Assembly (NCBI GenBank): GCA_934162685.1
Contig: CAKPJO010000025.1
Location: forward strand, 1 to 13,099
Origin: an uncultured Bacilli bacterium
GTDB lineage: Bacteria > Bacillota_I > Bacilli_A > RFN20 > CAG-826
Reading direction: 5' to 3'
Length of the DNA: 13,099 bases
Made by a program: the position numbers and the translations under genes. The number at the start of each line of letters is the position of its first letter. Position 1 is the first letter of the stretch. Shown in pieces: positions 1 through 6,037 of this stretch. The notes under the pieces are model-generated. The model saw nothing but the letters and a program-made list of their open reading frames with translations, had not been told where the DNA came from and searched no databases.

Positions 1-2
1 GT

Positions 3-521
3 ACTGCTAAGTATGGTGTCTTTACTTATGCTAAACATATTGCACTTAATGACCAAGAAACTGAACGTCAAAACTTAACTGTTTGGGCTAATGAACAATC
101 AATACGTCAAATCTATTTACGTCCTTTTGAAATTTATGTTAAAGAAGGCGGACTAGGATTTATGTCATCTTTCTCGCGTATTGGTAGTGTTTGGAGCGGA
201 GCACATGGTTTCCTTAATAGCGTATGTCGTGATGAATGGGGATTTAAAGGCGTAGTAATCACAGACTGGATTAATCCTAACTTAATGCCTGTTAATATGG
301 GTATTCGTGGTGGAAATGATTTATGGCTACTTAAAAACACCATTAGCGGTGCTTCTAAATTAGCAAATGAAACTCCTCATGATGCAATTATATTATTAAA
401 AAATGCCGCTCATCATATTCTTTATGCTTGCGCTAATTCAAACTGTGTTTGGACAGAAGAAGAATACCATGAATTAGGAGTTAATGTTGACTTCTCACAA
501 ATGGGTTATGACAATATTTAG
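3..521 (+). CDS. Family 3 glycoside hydrolase, 3' part (5' end outside the window)
   Basis: This is the C-terminal 172 residues of a beta-glucosidase/beta-hexosidase-type GH3 enzyme. The open frame runs in from the window edge. Near the start it shows the GH3 Lys-His motif (YAKHIALNDQE), then IYLRPFE, MSSFSRIG, and WGFKGVVITDW. The Asp of ITDW (codon 264-266) is the expected catalytic nucleophile of GH3. The protein ends only about 80 residues after that Asp, in a stretch resembling the end of a GH3 catalytic barrel (ALLKNAAHHILY-like, then a short tail). In standard GH3 enzymes several hundred residues of a second domain follow, so this protein is probably the domain-swapped type in which the barrel is C-terminal; a truncation is the alternative. 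Substrate cannot be told. The next gene starts 10 nt downstream on the same strand, so the two are probably co-transcribed. The family call is secure; the domain order is inferred from this fragment alone. Confidence 0.88.
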   Translation, partial: TAKYGVFTYAKHIALNDQETERQNLTVWANEQSIRQIYLRPFEIYVKEGGLGFMSSFSRIGSVWSGAHGFLNSVCRDEWGFKGVVITDWINPNLMPVNMGIRGGNDLWLLKNTISGASKLANETPHDAIILLKNAAHHILYACANSNCVWTEEEYHELGVNVDFSQMGYDNI

Positions 522-531
522 AGGTACTCTT

Positions 532-1506
532 ATGAAAAATAAATACAAATCAATTATTTTATTAATGGGTTTACTAGCGGTCACTTCGTGCAATAAAAGT
601 TCTGCTAGTACATCAAACTCTTCTTCAACTTCAAATTCTAGTAACGGTAATAGCGAAGTTGAAGTTAATGAATCAATCACAGTCATGTCTTGTAACCTTG
701 ATCAAGGGCATCAAAATAACAACTATTATCATGAATTAGTAAAAGAACAAATTATTAGTGTTATGCCTGATTTACTTGGGGTGCAAGAAGAAGGAGAAGG
801 TTGGACACTTGCTTTAGAAAGTAGTCTTGAAGAATATGGTTATCAACATATTTATCAATCTCGTGGCGGTAGTTTTCCAGAAGCTAGTGGTATCTTTATT
901 AAATTAGATCGTTTTATTATTAAAGAAAGCGGAACATTTTGGTTTGGTGATGATGAAAATGCCTCAAGCGGATATATTGCTTCCGAATGGGGCGCTTCAT
1001 TCCCTCGTGTATGTTCATGGGCTTTATTAACTGATCGATATACCAATAAAGATATAAGCTATTTTAATGCTCATTTAGAGTATAATCATGCTTATGGAAA
1101 TATGAATGGTGAAGCGACAGAAACAAATAATACTAAATTATGTCGTAAAAATTCTTGCTTACAAGTAATTAATCATATGAAAAAGCTTAATGTTCCAGGT
1201 TTCTTTACAGGAGATTTAAATTATTGGCGTGAAGAAGAAAATGAAACATATCAAGCATGTTTAGAATATTTTGATGATTCTTGGGCAAGTTATAAGGACA
1301 GCCAAAAAATGTGTACATTCCATAATTATGGAAAAGAATTAGATGAATCAACACGTGAACATCCATATTCACCAATTGATTATATATTCTCTACCAAGGA
1401 TAAATTTGAAATTAATAACTTTGTAATTATGAATAATGAAGGAAACAAAGAAAGCGATTTTGCTAGTGATCATTTCTTTGTACACGCTAATTTCACTTAT
1501 AAGTAA
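532..1506 (+). CDS. Secreted lipoprotein of the endonuclease/exonuclease/phosphatase (EEP) family
   Basis: The 324-residue product begins with a lipoprotein signal peptide: Lys-rich start, hydrophobic stretch 8-17, lipobox VTSC with Cys20 as the lipidated residue. A Ser/Asn/Thr-rich linker (21-45) would hold the domain off the membrane. The rest is an EEP fold with its metal and catalytic motifs in order: SCNL (Asn55), GVQEE (Glu86), NAHLEY (His181), GDLN (Asp228, Asn230), PIDYIF (Asp283) and SDH (Asp313, His314). All expected catalytic residues are present, so it is probably an active Mg-dependent phosphodiesterase or nuclease at the cell surface; the substrate (nucleic acid, phospholipid or inositol phosphate) is not determinable. 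The start at 532 was chosen over an in-frame ATG at 484 because GAGG (521-524) lies 7 nt before it and the signal peptide begins there; starting at 484 would also overlap the GH3 gene by 38 nt. A terminator follows. Confidence 0.87.
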   Translation: MKNKYKSIILLMGLLAVTSCNKSSASTSNSSSTSNSSNGNSEVEVNESITVMSCNLDQGHQNNNYYHELVKEQIISVMPDLLGVQEEGEGWTLALESSLEEYGYQHIYQSRGGSFPEASGIFIKLDRFIIKESGTFWFGDDENASSGYIASEWGASFPRVCSWALLTDRYTNKDISYFNAHLEYNHAYGNMNGEATETNNTKLCRKNSCLQVINHMKKLNVPGFFTGDLNYWREEENETYQACLEYFDDSWASYKDSQKMCTFHNYGKELDESTREHPYSPIDYIFSTKDKFEINNFVIMNNEGNKESDFASDHFFVHANFTYK

Positions 1507-1538
1507 TAGAGATTGTTAATTTTAAATTAATAATACCG

Positions 1539-1574
1539 AGACTTGAATTTTCTTTCTAAGAATTCAAGTCTTTT
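1539..1574 (+). terminator. Rho-independent terminator of the GH3-EEP operon
   Basis: GACTTGAATT (1540-1549) pairs perfectly with AATTCAAGTC (1561-1570), extended by A1539-T1571, around an 11-nt loop. TTTTAT follows. It lies 33 nt after the EEP lipoprotein stop. Confidence 0.8.
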
Positions 1575-1582
1575 ATAAATTA

Positions 1583-1611
1583 TTGAATTAGAATATTTGA
1601 TTTTATAAAAT
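1583..1611 (+). promoter_or_regulatory. Candidate SigA promoter for the TerB-like gene
   Basis: TTGAAT (1583-1588) and TAAAAT (1606-1611) are separated by 17 bp, 4/6 and 5/6 matches to the consensus. It lies after the upstream terminator and 27 nt before the gene's start. In DNA this AT-rich such matches arise easily, so position supports it more than sequence does. Confidence 0.45.
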
Positions 1612-1638
1612 AATATTACGTAAAGGAGTATGTTATTT

Positions 1639-2109
1639 ATGTACGCATATGAAATTTTTGAAACAATTAAAAATAATACTGAAAGAAGAATTGAACAAGA
1701 AGGTAATTCTTGTGTTGCTAGTTTAGCGAATGATTTATATCGCCGATTAATACATAACGAAGGATTTGATAAACAAACTGCTTACGATGTAGTTATGGGC
1801 GCATTTGCGTGTGTTGCTTGTAATGATGGGAAAATATCTAATCAAGAATATTATACCATGCAAAAAATTATTGAAGCAGGGGATAATTTTACATATGATG
1901 ATTTTTTTAATCGAATGCTCAAATATAATAAGCAAGAATGGCGTAATAAAACTATCAAAGTATTTCAATCATTAACAGATAGACAAGATGCTGTTCAATT
2001 TTTATACTTCACAACTGCAGTTGCTTTAATAGATAATAATTTAGCCCAAAATGAAGAATTATTTATTACTTCACTTTGTGGTGTAGTTCGTGATCGTTTC
2101 GATCTTTAA
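1639..2109 (+). CDS. TerB-like / DjlA-N-like small protein
   Basis: A 156-residue, probably cytoplasmic, all-helical protein with no signal peptide or membrane segment. Two stretches resemble the repeats of the TerB/DjlA-N fold: residues 54-76, with ACNDGKISNQE (the acidic 'A.aDG.is..E' signature that places carboxylates for metal binding), and residues 124-145, with AVALIDNNLAQNEE. TerB-fold proteins occur in tellurite-resistance and phage/stress systems and as general binding modules; no other ter genes are visible here, so no tellurite role is claimed. The ATG at 1639 is preferred to the one at 1630, because AAAGGAG (1622-1628) is 10 nt before 1639 but only 1 nt before 1630. The gene stands alone between a terminator upstream and a convergent gene whose end is 5 nt away. 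Confidence 0.6.
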   Translation: MYAYEIFETIKNNTERRIEQEGNSCVASLANDLYRRLIHNEGFDKQTAYDVVMGAFACVACNDGKISNQEYYTMQKIIEAGDNFTYDDFFNRMLKYNKQEWRNKTIKVFQSLTDRQDAVQFLYFTTAVALIDNNLAQNEELFITSLCGVVRDRFDL

Positions 2110-2114
2110 ATAAA

Positions 2115-2321
2115 TTATTTATCAACTAATAATGTTATAACTGGTTTACCAAACTCATCTAATAAAGGTGTGATACCTGTTCCATAGGTATTACATATTA
2201 TTAAATAAGTAATGCCAGTTTTTTTGTCGACTAATAATGTTTTATCTGCGCCAAAAACGGTCGTATTTTCTTTATAAATCTCGACAAATCTTAATTCTTT
2301 GCTGGATTTTTTGCTCTTCAT
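2115..2321 (-). CDS. DUF6440-like small protein
   Basis: A 68-residue protein matching the pattern I know for DUF6440: an N-terminal RFVEIY, then LLVDKKTGITYLI, then GTGITPLLDEFGKPVI. The family has no established function as far as I know; it is a compact, probably beta-rich cytoplasmic protein. The peptide TLLVDK occurs twice (about 28-33 and at the C-terminus), echoed at DNA level by two copies of ACTAATAATGTT. There is no strong Shine-Dalgarno before its ATG; the gene starts 5 nt after the stop of the 53-residue gene upstream on the same strand, so translation is probably coupled to it. Its end converges with the TerB-like gene with a 5-nt gap and no visible terminator between them. Confidence 0.72.
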   Translation of the reverse strand: MKSKKSSKELRFVEIYKENTTVFGADKTLLVDKKTGITYLIICNTYGTGITPLLDEFGKPVITLLVDK

Positions 2322-2326
2322 AAATA

Positions 2327-2488
2327 TTATTTTTCTTTAGCGACAATTATCGCTTTAGCGCTATTAGTGATGGAAAAAGAGACAAATTCATAATTTTCCT
2401 TTTCAAGTTCATTGATTTTTTCTTCAAGTTTCTTGGACATAGTGTCAGCTTTAGGATGATAGTCAATTACAAATGTTTTATATGGCAT
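2327..2488 (-). CDS. Small 53-residue protein, unknown function (possibly DUF4177-like)
   Basis: Read on the minus strand from ATG at 2488 to TAA at 2327, the product starts MPYKTFVIDYHPKAD, continues with a charged helix rich in Lys/Glu (residues 18-31), and ends ENYEFVSFSITNSAKAIIVAKEK. The predicted beta-helix-beta-beta pattern with a 'Y-E-F-V-S' strand recalls the DUF4177 type of about 50 residues, but that is a weak resemblance. Reality of the gene is supported by a strong Shine-Dalgarno, AAGGAG, 7 nt before the ATG, and by the following gene starting 5 nt after its stop. The two small genes look like one transcript. No convincing promoter was found in the 70 nt upstream. Confidence 0.68.
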   Translation of the reverse strand: MPYKTFVIDYHPKADTMSKKLEEKINELEKENYEFVSFSITNSAKAIIVAKEK

Positions 2489-2560
2489 AATTATTCTCCT
2501 TGCGATATTATTTTACTGAATAATTTGTAAAGTAACTATTTAGAGATGTAAAAAAACTGT

Positions 2561-2598
2561 AAATAAAAACTATGGTGCAAATTAGATGTACCATAGTT
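2561..2598 (-). terminator. Rho-independent terminator of the HMA-domain gene
   Basis: On the minus strand AACTATGGT (2598-2590) pairs with ACCATAGTT (2576-2568) around a 13-nt loop and is followed by TTTTTATTT (2569-2561). The T-run exists only in the minus direction. It lies 25 nt after the HMA gene's stop and separates it from the small-gene pair. Confidence 0.8.
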
Positions 2599-2622
2599 AA
2601 TAATTACCCATATTAGATATGA

Positions 2623-2850
2623 TTATTTCATATCGTAACCAAATTCTTTTAATTTTTCTTTCATTAGATCTAGATCTAAATCATTTTCATATTTAATGAA
2701 GACATTATTTTTTCTTGCAGAAGCTTTAACACTTTTAACATCAAAATTTTTACGAATGATATCATTAACATGTGCTTCACACATTCCGCATTTCATACCT
2801 TCAACAGGTATAGTCATTTCTTTATAATCTTTTTTCTTAAAAAATAGCAT
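2623..2850 (-). CDS. Heavy-metal-associated (HMA) domain protein, metallochaperone-like
   Basis: The 75-residue product is a single HMA domain after a short, mostly charged N-terminal leader (MLFFKKKDYKE). The metal site is GMKCGMCEAHV, with Cys21 and Cys24 in the CxxC loop at the start of the first helix, as in CopZ/Atx1 and the N-terminal domains of CopA/ZntA ATPases. The usual 'GMtC..C' is here G-M-K-C-G-M-C, adding a Met next to the second Cys. The ferredoxin-like beta-alpha-beta-beta-alpha-beta order can be followed to the end (FGYDMK). The likely role is binding and delivering Cu(I) or another soft metal, but no P-type ATPase is in the window. ATG 2850 is preferred to an in-frame GTG at 2859, because the GTG sits inside the Shine-Dalgarno AGAGGTG, 6 nt before the ATG. 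A palindrome over its start site suggests regulation by a repressor. Confidence 0.8.
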   Translation of the reverse strand: MLFFKKKDYKEMTIPVEGMKCGMCEAHVNDIIRKNFDVKSVKASARKNNVFIKYENDLDLDLMKEKLKEFGYDMK

Positions 2851-2862
2851 AACATTCACCTC

Positions 2863-2884
2863 TTAGTTAGCACTATCTAACTAA
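2863..2884. promoter_or_regulatory. Perfect interrupted palindrome at the HMA gene transcription start (candidate operator)
   Basis: TTAGTTAG (2863-2870), six spacer bases, then CTAACTAA (2877-2884): a perfect 8+8 bp dyad. On the minus strand it begins 5 nt after the -10 box of a near-perfect promoter, so it covers the expected start of transcription. That is the classical place for a repressor site. The half-site recalls the DtxR/IdeR iron box (TTAGGTTAG...CTAACCTAA), but the spacing differs, so the regulator and the metal are inference. Confidence 0.65.
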
Positions 2885-2888
2885 TAAA

Positions 2889-2916
2889 ATTATAATTCTT
2901 TTTTTTATAATGTCAA
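2889..2916 (-). promoter_or_regulatory. Consensus SigA promoter of the HMA gene
   Basis: On the minus strand, TTGACA (2916-2911) and TATAAT (2894-2889) are both perfect consensus hexamers, 16 bp apart. Transcription would start around 2882, inside the palindrome at 2863-2884. Confidence 0.8.
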
Positions 2917-2976
2917 TTAATTAACTTTATATCATAAATTTTAAATAAAAAAATAAAATATATTGGGTGATTAAAA

Positions 2977-3816
2977 ATGAATAGTTATATATTTGATAAA
3001 AGAATTCAATTAAAAGAAGCTCCAAAAAAAGTTGATTCTGTTGTTTTAGAAAATGCTTTTAATTATGTTAAAGTAAAAGAAGGAATTCATGTAATGGGAA
3101 AAATTGGTATTACTGGTGAATGTTCTTGTGATGAACATTGTTTTCCGTTCGTGGATACTTTAGACATTGACTTAATTGTTCCAGGCGATGTTATCGGTAG
3201 TTTAAAATCACTTAAATTAGTTATTGATAATTATGATTATCATATTGTTGACGATTGTTTAAATTTTAAAATTAAATGTAATCTCGAAGGATATGATAAT
3301 TCTAAAGAGGAATTAGAAATTGATAAAGCATTTGAAGAAGCGACAAGTAATTTATCAATTGATAATAAAAATGAACTATTAGAGCAATTTAGAGAAACAT
3401 TATCAAACGAAGATGAGCAAACAATTGAAGACTTAATTAATGGTAAAGTAGATGTAATTACTACAGAAGAAGAAAATAGTGAACATCCTTATATTGATGA
3501 TAAATCGTTTGATGAACAAGTACCAGTTGAAGAGCAAACTGATAAAATTGAACCTGTAAGTGTAGTTAATAATGATGTAATTGAAGAAAAAATCAATGAA
3601 ATTAAAGAAAATCAAAGTAAAATTGATAATAAAGAAAATAATAATGCCTTATTTAAAGAAGAAAGATTTGTGGTGTTTTCAAGTTTTTACCGCGTGAAAA
3701 AAGATGAAACATATGGTTCAATTGCTAAGTCATTTCAAATTGATGAAGCGCATCTAAGAAAAAGTAATAACGAAAAAGAATTAAGTGAAGGAACATTAAT
3801 TCGTATTCCAAGATGA
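2977..3816 (+). CDS. spoVID: SpoVID-like spore coat morphogenetic protein with C-terminal LysM
   Basis: The 279-residue product has the three-part layout of SpoVID, which encases the forespore with coat proteins in Bacillus. (1) Residues 1-108 resemble the SpoVID N-terminal domain: YVKVKEGIHVMGKIGITGE, then a run ending DTLDIDLIVPGDV, then LVIDNYDYHI. (2) Residues 110-230 are an acidic, Glu/Asp/Asn-rich, low-complexity linker. (3) Residues 237-279 form one LysM domain (YRVKKDETYGSIAKSF...LIRIPR), expected to bind peptidoglycan or its precursor. It is about half the length of B. subtilis SpoVID, the shortening being in the linker. The next gene overlaps its stop by 4 nt (ATGA) and is ysxE/cotS-like, the same order as spoVID-ysxE in Bacillus, which strongly supports the call. 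The ribosome site (GGGTGA) is weak; no clear SigE promoter was found. Confidence 0.75.
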   Translation: MNSYIFDKRIQLKEAPKKVDSVVLENAFNYVKVKEGIHVMGKIGITGECSCDEHCFPFVDTLDIDLIVPGDVIGSLKSLKLVIDNYDYHIVDDCLNFKIKCNLEGYDNSKEELEIDKAFEEATSNLSIDNKNELLEQFRETLSNEDEQTIEDLINGKVDVITTEEENSEHPYIDDKSFDEQVPVEEQTDKIEPVSVVNNDVIEEKINEIKENQSKIDNKENNNALFKEERFVVFSSFYRVKKDETYGSIAKSFQIDEAHLRKSNNEKELSEGTLIRIPR

Positions 3817-4748
3817 AAGATATAATTGAATCACGTTATAATTTAAAAATTAACGCGATTATAAAAATAACTAATAAATCCTATAAATTGATGTGTGAAG
3901 AAGGAAACTTTGTTTTAAAGTATCATAATGATCAAACATTGGAAACCATATTTTCTCGTTTATCCATGATTAATAATGAAGTGTTTTTATTACCAATTAA
4001 ATCATATAACGGCAATTATATCGAAACATTTCAAAATTTATATTTTGCTATTTATCCTTTTGTTAATGATGAAGTTTTATTAAATAAAGATATAAGATTA
4101 CATTTTTATGTAAAAGCAATAGCGAATTTGCATTTATGGTCGCATTATTCAATAAAAGTCAGTGATGGTTTCTTTAACGAATCATTAGATTATTTAGAAA
4201 GTCAATGTGATAAAGTAGATGCAACGATTACAAGTAGAATTGAAAGGATTGAACGGGAAGAATATCATTCACCATCAGATTGGTATTTCTTAATGAATTA
4301 TGATCATATTAAAAAAGCACTTGATGAAGCTCGAAGAAGAATTGATAATTTAGAAGATGCTTGGAAAGAAGAAAAAAGTCTTAATTTATCATTAACTTAT
4401 CAAAACTTTGATTACTCGCATATCTTAGTAAAACAAAATAAGATTATATCACTTGATAAAATGGCTTTAGCGCCTTCTATATATGATTTAAGACAGTTAT
4501 TTAATGAAGCATATATTTCAAAAATTGATATTGCCTCTTTAATTAAAGAATATATGGACATAAATCCATTACAAAAATATGAAAAAGAATGGTTATTAGC
4601 GTTCTTATTCATACCCACTATCACACATGTTAATGATGAAATAAAAGATATAGAATTATTATTTAAATGTCTAAATCGTTTAACCTCCGTAGAATCATTT
4701 GCAAGCTTATTATCAGAAGAAGAAGTAACAAACGAAGAAAGTAATTAG
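3813..4748 (+). CDS. ysxE: YsxE/CotS-like spore-coat-associated pseudokinase
   Basis: A 311-residue protein with the layout of the CotS/YsxE/YutH group, distant relatives of aminoglycoside/choline kinases. An N-lobe carries a possible ATP lysine (FVLK, Lys36), and a hinge-like IYPF lies at about 80-83. The C-lobe begins with the helix around AIANLHLWSH (102-111). Where an active kinase of this fold has an H-G-D...N catalytic loop, this one has LTYQNFDYSHILV (194-206), so the catalytic Asp and Asn are not recognisable; an Asp that could match the metal-binding one remains (SLDKM, Asp215). It therefore looks like a pseudokinase, as I recall for YsxE, where 'SH' also replaces the metal-binding Asn. 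It starts in the 4-nt ATGA overlap with the spoVID-like gene. Overall similarity is low, so the call rests largely on the conserved order. Confidence 0.65.
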   Translation: MKDIIESRYNLKINAIIKITNKSYKLMCEEGNFVLKYHNDQTLETIFSRLSMINNEVFLLPIKSYNGNYIETFQNLYFAIYPFVNDEVLLNKDIRLHFYVKAIANLHLWSHYSIKVSDGFFNESLDYLESQCDKVDATITSRIERIEREEYHSPSDWYFLMNYDHIKKALDEARRRIDNLEDAWKEEKSLNLSLTYQNFDYSHILVKQNKIISLDKMALAPSIYDLRQLFNEAYISKIDIASLIKEYMDINPLQKYEKEWLLAFLFIPTITHVNDEIKDIELLFKCLNRLTSVESFASLLSEEEVTNEESN

Positions 4749-4754
4749 TATATG

Positions 4755-4785
4755 GTCACTATAAGTAACATTATGGTGACTTTTT
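4755..4785 (+). terminator. Rho-independent terminator after the spoVID-ysxE operon
   Basis: GTCACTATAA (4755-4764) pairs with TTATGGTGAC (4771-4780), ten pairs including one T-G, loop GTAACA, followed by TTTTT. A near copy of its core recurs at 9963-9989. Confidence 0.85.
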
Positions 4786-4926
4786 ATATTAAATATAAGA
4801 TTAAAAATATAAGCAATTAATATTTATTATACCATAATTTTTTTTCTTAAATTATGTTTTTATAAAAAAATTGTAAATTAATAACATATTGTTGAAATCA
4901 TATCAAATTTTGTCGAATAAAATTTG

Positions 4927-4954
4927 TTGAATCTACTTGCAAACACGTTAGAAT
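4927..4954 (+). promoter_or_regulatory. Candidate promoter of the secreted 306-residue protein
   Basis: TTGAAT (4927-4932) and TAGAAT (4949-4954), 16 bp apart, 4/6 and 5/6 consensus matches, 49 nt before the start codon. The rest of the gap from 4786 to 4926 is AT-rich with a short AAATTTT/AAAATTT inverted repeat and no gene that I can see. Confidence 0.4.
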
Positions 4955-4960
4955 GAAAGT

Positions 4961-4978
4961 GTAAACATGCATGTCTAC
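4961..4978. promoter_or_regulatory. Near-palindrome at the expected transcription start (candidate operator)
   Basis: GTAAACATGCATGTCTAC is an 18-bp dyad with a single mismatched pair, centred on CATGCATG. It lies 6 nt after the candidate -10 box, so a bound protein would block initiation. This is sequence symmetry only; no cognate regulator is encoded in the window. Confidence 0.4.
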
Positions 4979-5003
4979 TTAAAAACATTGAGAGGAGAAT
5001 TTT

Positions 5004-5924
5004 ATGAAAGGTAAAAAAATGTTTTTAAGCATTGCTAGTATTTCGCCTCTGCTAATGAGTGCTGCTAGCGGTGTTACTGTATTTTCTAACATAATGAATA
5101 AACAATTACCAGAAGGTGTTGTAGAAAGAGTTATTTGTGATTCATCTGAAACTTTTAATGCAAAAACTAATAGTTCAAATAATAATATTGCTTTTAACGC
5201 AACTGTAGACTATGAAGTTTTCAAGATGGGACATAACAAACTTTATACATCTTGGGATAATAATTATTCTATCATTTTCAGAGTAAGAGTAGATTTATGT
5301 TCACAAGTCGAATATAAAGACGGATGGTGGATTTTTGCAAGCACACAAAAATCAGATACATATTTATCATACATAAGTGCTGATGTACGCGTTGATACAT
5401 TACCAACTGATTATAAACCTATTGCAACTATGATGCCATCAAGCGAACAAGTAGTGTCTTGTGACAAAAGTTCACAAGATGATGTTACTGCTGGTGCAGG
5501 TGACTATGCTACTTCCAACGGAGGTTTTTATATTTATATGTTGAACTATTACAAGATAGAAGATGGTTATATACCAGATGATGGTGATATGCCTAATTAT
5601 TTTTCCACAGAAAATTATGGCTTAACTGAGAAAGAGTCACATATTAATTACAAGGCTAATTATGATCTAATTAATGGCGTTTCATTTGATAATCGTTCAG
5701 TATTTTTATATGGCTCATTAAGTTTTAAGGGTAATACTGACCCTAAAAACATAAGGTTAAATATCGAAGTAGGATATGGTTTAACGCCTACGTATAAGCC
5801 AATTGAAGATCCAAAAGATGATAAAACTTCGGCAGAAAAAGCAATTCGTAAAGCAAAACTAAAACCTAAAAGAACAACATATAAATATTCAAATAAATCA
5901 AATATAGAAATTAAATTTAATTAA
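5004..5924 (+). CDS. Secreted protein of unknown family upstream of the ABC cassettes
   Basis: A 306-residue product that I do not recognise. It starts with a plausible Sec signal peptide: Lys2, Lys4 and Lys5, then a hydrophobic stretch at about 6-27, ending in small residues. There is no lipobox, no LPXTG motif and no later membrane helix, so it is probably released or held by charge. The mature part is rich in Asn, Ser, Tyr and Asp with alternating polar/hydrophobic stretches suggestive of beta strands (for example 85-98 and 230-258), and has three Cys (45, 99, 153). The last 30 residues are strongly basic (RKAKLKPKR at 282-290). A strong AGGAG (4993-4997) is 6 nt before the ATG. It has its own candidate promoter and terminator, and the transporter cassette begins 113 nt after its stop. 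A cargo, toxin or surface-binding role is possible, but nothing in the sequence decides this. Confidence 0.75.
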   Translation: MKGKKMFLSIASISPLLMSAASGVTVFSNIMNKQLPEGVVERVICDSSETFNAKTNSSNNNIAFNATVDYEVFKMGHNKLYTSWDNNYSIIFRVRVDLCSQVEYKDGWWIFASTQKSDTYLSYISADVRVDTLPTDYKPIATMMPSSEQVVSCDKSSQDDVTAGAGDYATSNGGFYIYMLNYYKIEDGYIPDDGDMPNYFSTENYGLTEKESHINYKANYDLINGVSFDNRSVFLYGSLSFKGNTDPKNIRLNIEVGYGLTPTYKPIEDPKDDKTSAEKAIRKAKLKPKRTTYKYSNKSNIEIKFN

Positions 5925-5933
5925 CATTACACT

Positions 5934-5967
5934 ATTGCGGATGCTAAATAGTATCCGCAATTTTGTT
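5934..5967 (+). terminator. Rho-independent terminator after the secreted-protein gene
   Basis: ATTGCGGATGCT (5934-5945) pairs with AGTATCCGCAAT (5950-5961), twelve pairs with one G-T, four-base loop AAAT, followed by TTTGTT. It is one of the most GC-rich hairpins in the window and should strongly separate the secreted-protein transcript from the transporter genes. Confidence 0.85.
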
Positions 5968-5990
5968 GTCATTTCTGAAAAGACAACAAA
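5962..5990. promoter_or_regulatory. Second inverted repeat, overlapping the terminator T-tract (candidate operator or attenuator)
   Basis: TTTGTTGTC (5962-5970) and GACAACAAA (5982-5990) form a perfect 9+9 bp inverted repeat with an 11-bp spacer. Its left arm uses the T-tract of the preceding terminator. TTGTCA (5966-5971) followed 17 bp later by AATAAC (5989-5994) could be a weak promoter spanned by this dyad; TATACT at 6011-6016 is another possible -10 without a good -35. Either reading would make the repeat a control site for the first cassette. Confidence 0.4.
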
Positions 5991-6037
5991 TAACGATCAC
6001 TGTGTTAATTTATACTAAATAGGGAGAAAAATGAATT

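Noticed and set aside
484..531. Sixteen-codon N-terminal extension of the EEP lipoprotein
   Set aside because: It overlaps the GH3 gene, and the Shine-Dalgarno and signal peptide both place the start at 532.
1639..2109. Tellurite-resistance function for the TerB-like protein
   Set aside because: No other ter genes nearby; the fold is used in many other contexts.
5004..5924. Lactococcin-972-type bacteriocin identity for the secreted protein
   Set aside because: Far too long and lacking that family's characteristic Gly/Trp-rich motif; only the general bacteriocin-plus-ABC layout is reminiscent.
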